A stretch of 13,401 bases of DNA from an uncultured Clostridia bacterium (lineage in GTDB: Bacteria > Bacillota > Clostridia > Christensenellales > Borkfalkiaceae). The notes beneath the pieces are model-generated. The model was not told the origin of the DNA and ran no database searches. It saw only the letters and a program-made list of their open reading frames with translations. Of the stretch, positions 13,375 to 13,401 are shown piece by piece. The position numbers and the translations under genes were made by a program. The stretch spans positions 1-13,401 of the forward strand of contig CANPWF010000028.1 of NCBI GenBank assembly GCA_947581885.1, written 5' to 3'. Numbering within the stretch: the first letter of the stretch is position 1; every line of letters starts with the position of its first letter.

Positions 13375-13401
13375 CCTTATGCCCCCTCCTCGGGGGGGGG
13401 A

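Overview
The window looks like a piece of a GC-rich bacterial chromosome, probably from an uncultured Clostridia-type Firmicute. The evidence for this is a YlbJ-like membrane protein (a family typical of endospore-forming lineages), an rsmD-coaD pair as in Bacillus, strong GGAGG-type ribosome binding sites, and two very large lipoproteins with AAC-type lipoboxes and InlB/Flg_new-like beta-repeats. The exact taxon cannot be read from the sequence.

Region 1 (1-3696) is housekeeping and biosynthesis. It starts inside rsmD (16S rRNA m2G966 methyltransferase). This overlaps coaD (phosphopantetheine adenylyltransferase) by 4 bases, and coaD overlaps a class I-alpha DAHP synthase gene by 8 bases. 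A monofunctional prephenate dehydratase gene (pheA) follows. The four form one tightly packed plus-strand operon that joins rRNA modification, CoA synthesis and the entry and phenylalanine-branch steps of aromatic amino acid synthesis. A ylbJ-like gene faces it on the minus strand, overlapping pheA tail-to-tail by 4 bases. In B. subtilis the order ylbH(rsmD)-ylbI(coaD)-ylbJ is contiguous, so the aromatic pair appears to sit inside an old syntenic block whose last gene has been inverted.

Region 2 (3697-5160) holds rarA (mgsA), the AAA+ replication-recombination factor, divergent from ylbJ across a 49-base gap. A strong GC-rich hairpin terminator follows it.

Region 3 (5160-13401) is a change of character. 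An AT-rich spacer carries the clearest sigma-A promoter in the window and a 5'-UTR inverted repeat. It drives a 746-aa lipoprotein with three divergent InlB-type repeats and four ~89-aa G-x-W units. After a 145-base spacer with a hairpin comes a 1,862-aa lipoprotein with InlB-like repeats near its N-terminus. The rest of that protein is a long beta-rich, tyrosine- and aspartate-rich stretch carrying a recurring aliphatic-(D/N)-G-x-G-x-x-x-aromatic motif. I recognise no catalytic domain in either. They look like surface-anchored binding or adhesion proteins and are the least described part of the window. The window ends in a GC-rich hairpin that may be a terminator or the edge of a dispersed palindromic repeat.

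I found no rRNA, tRNA, CRISPR array, transposase, phage gene or toxin-antitoxin pair.
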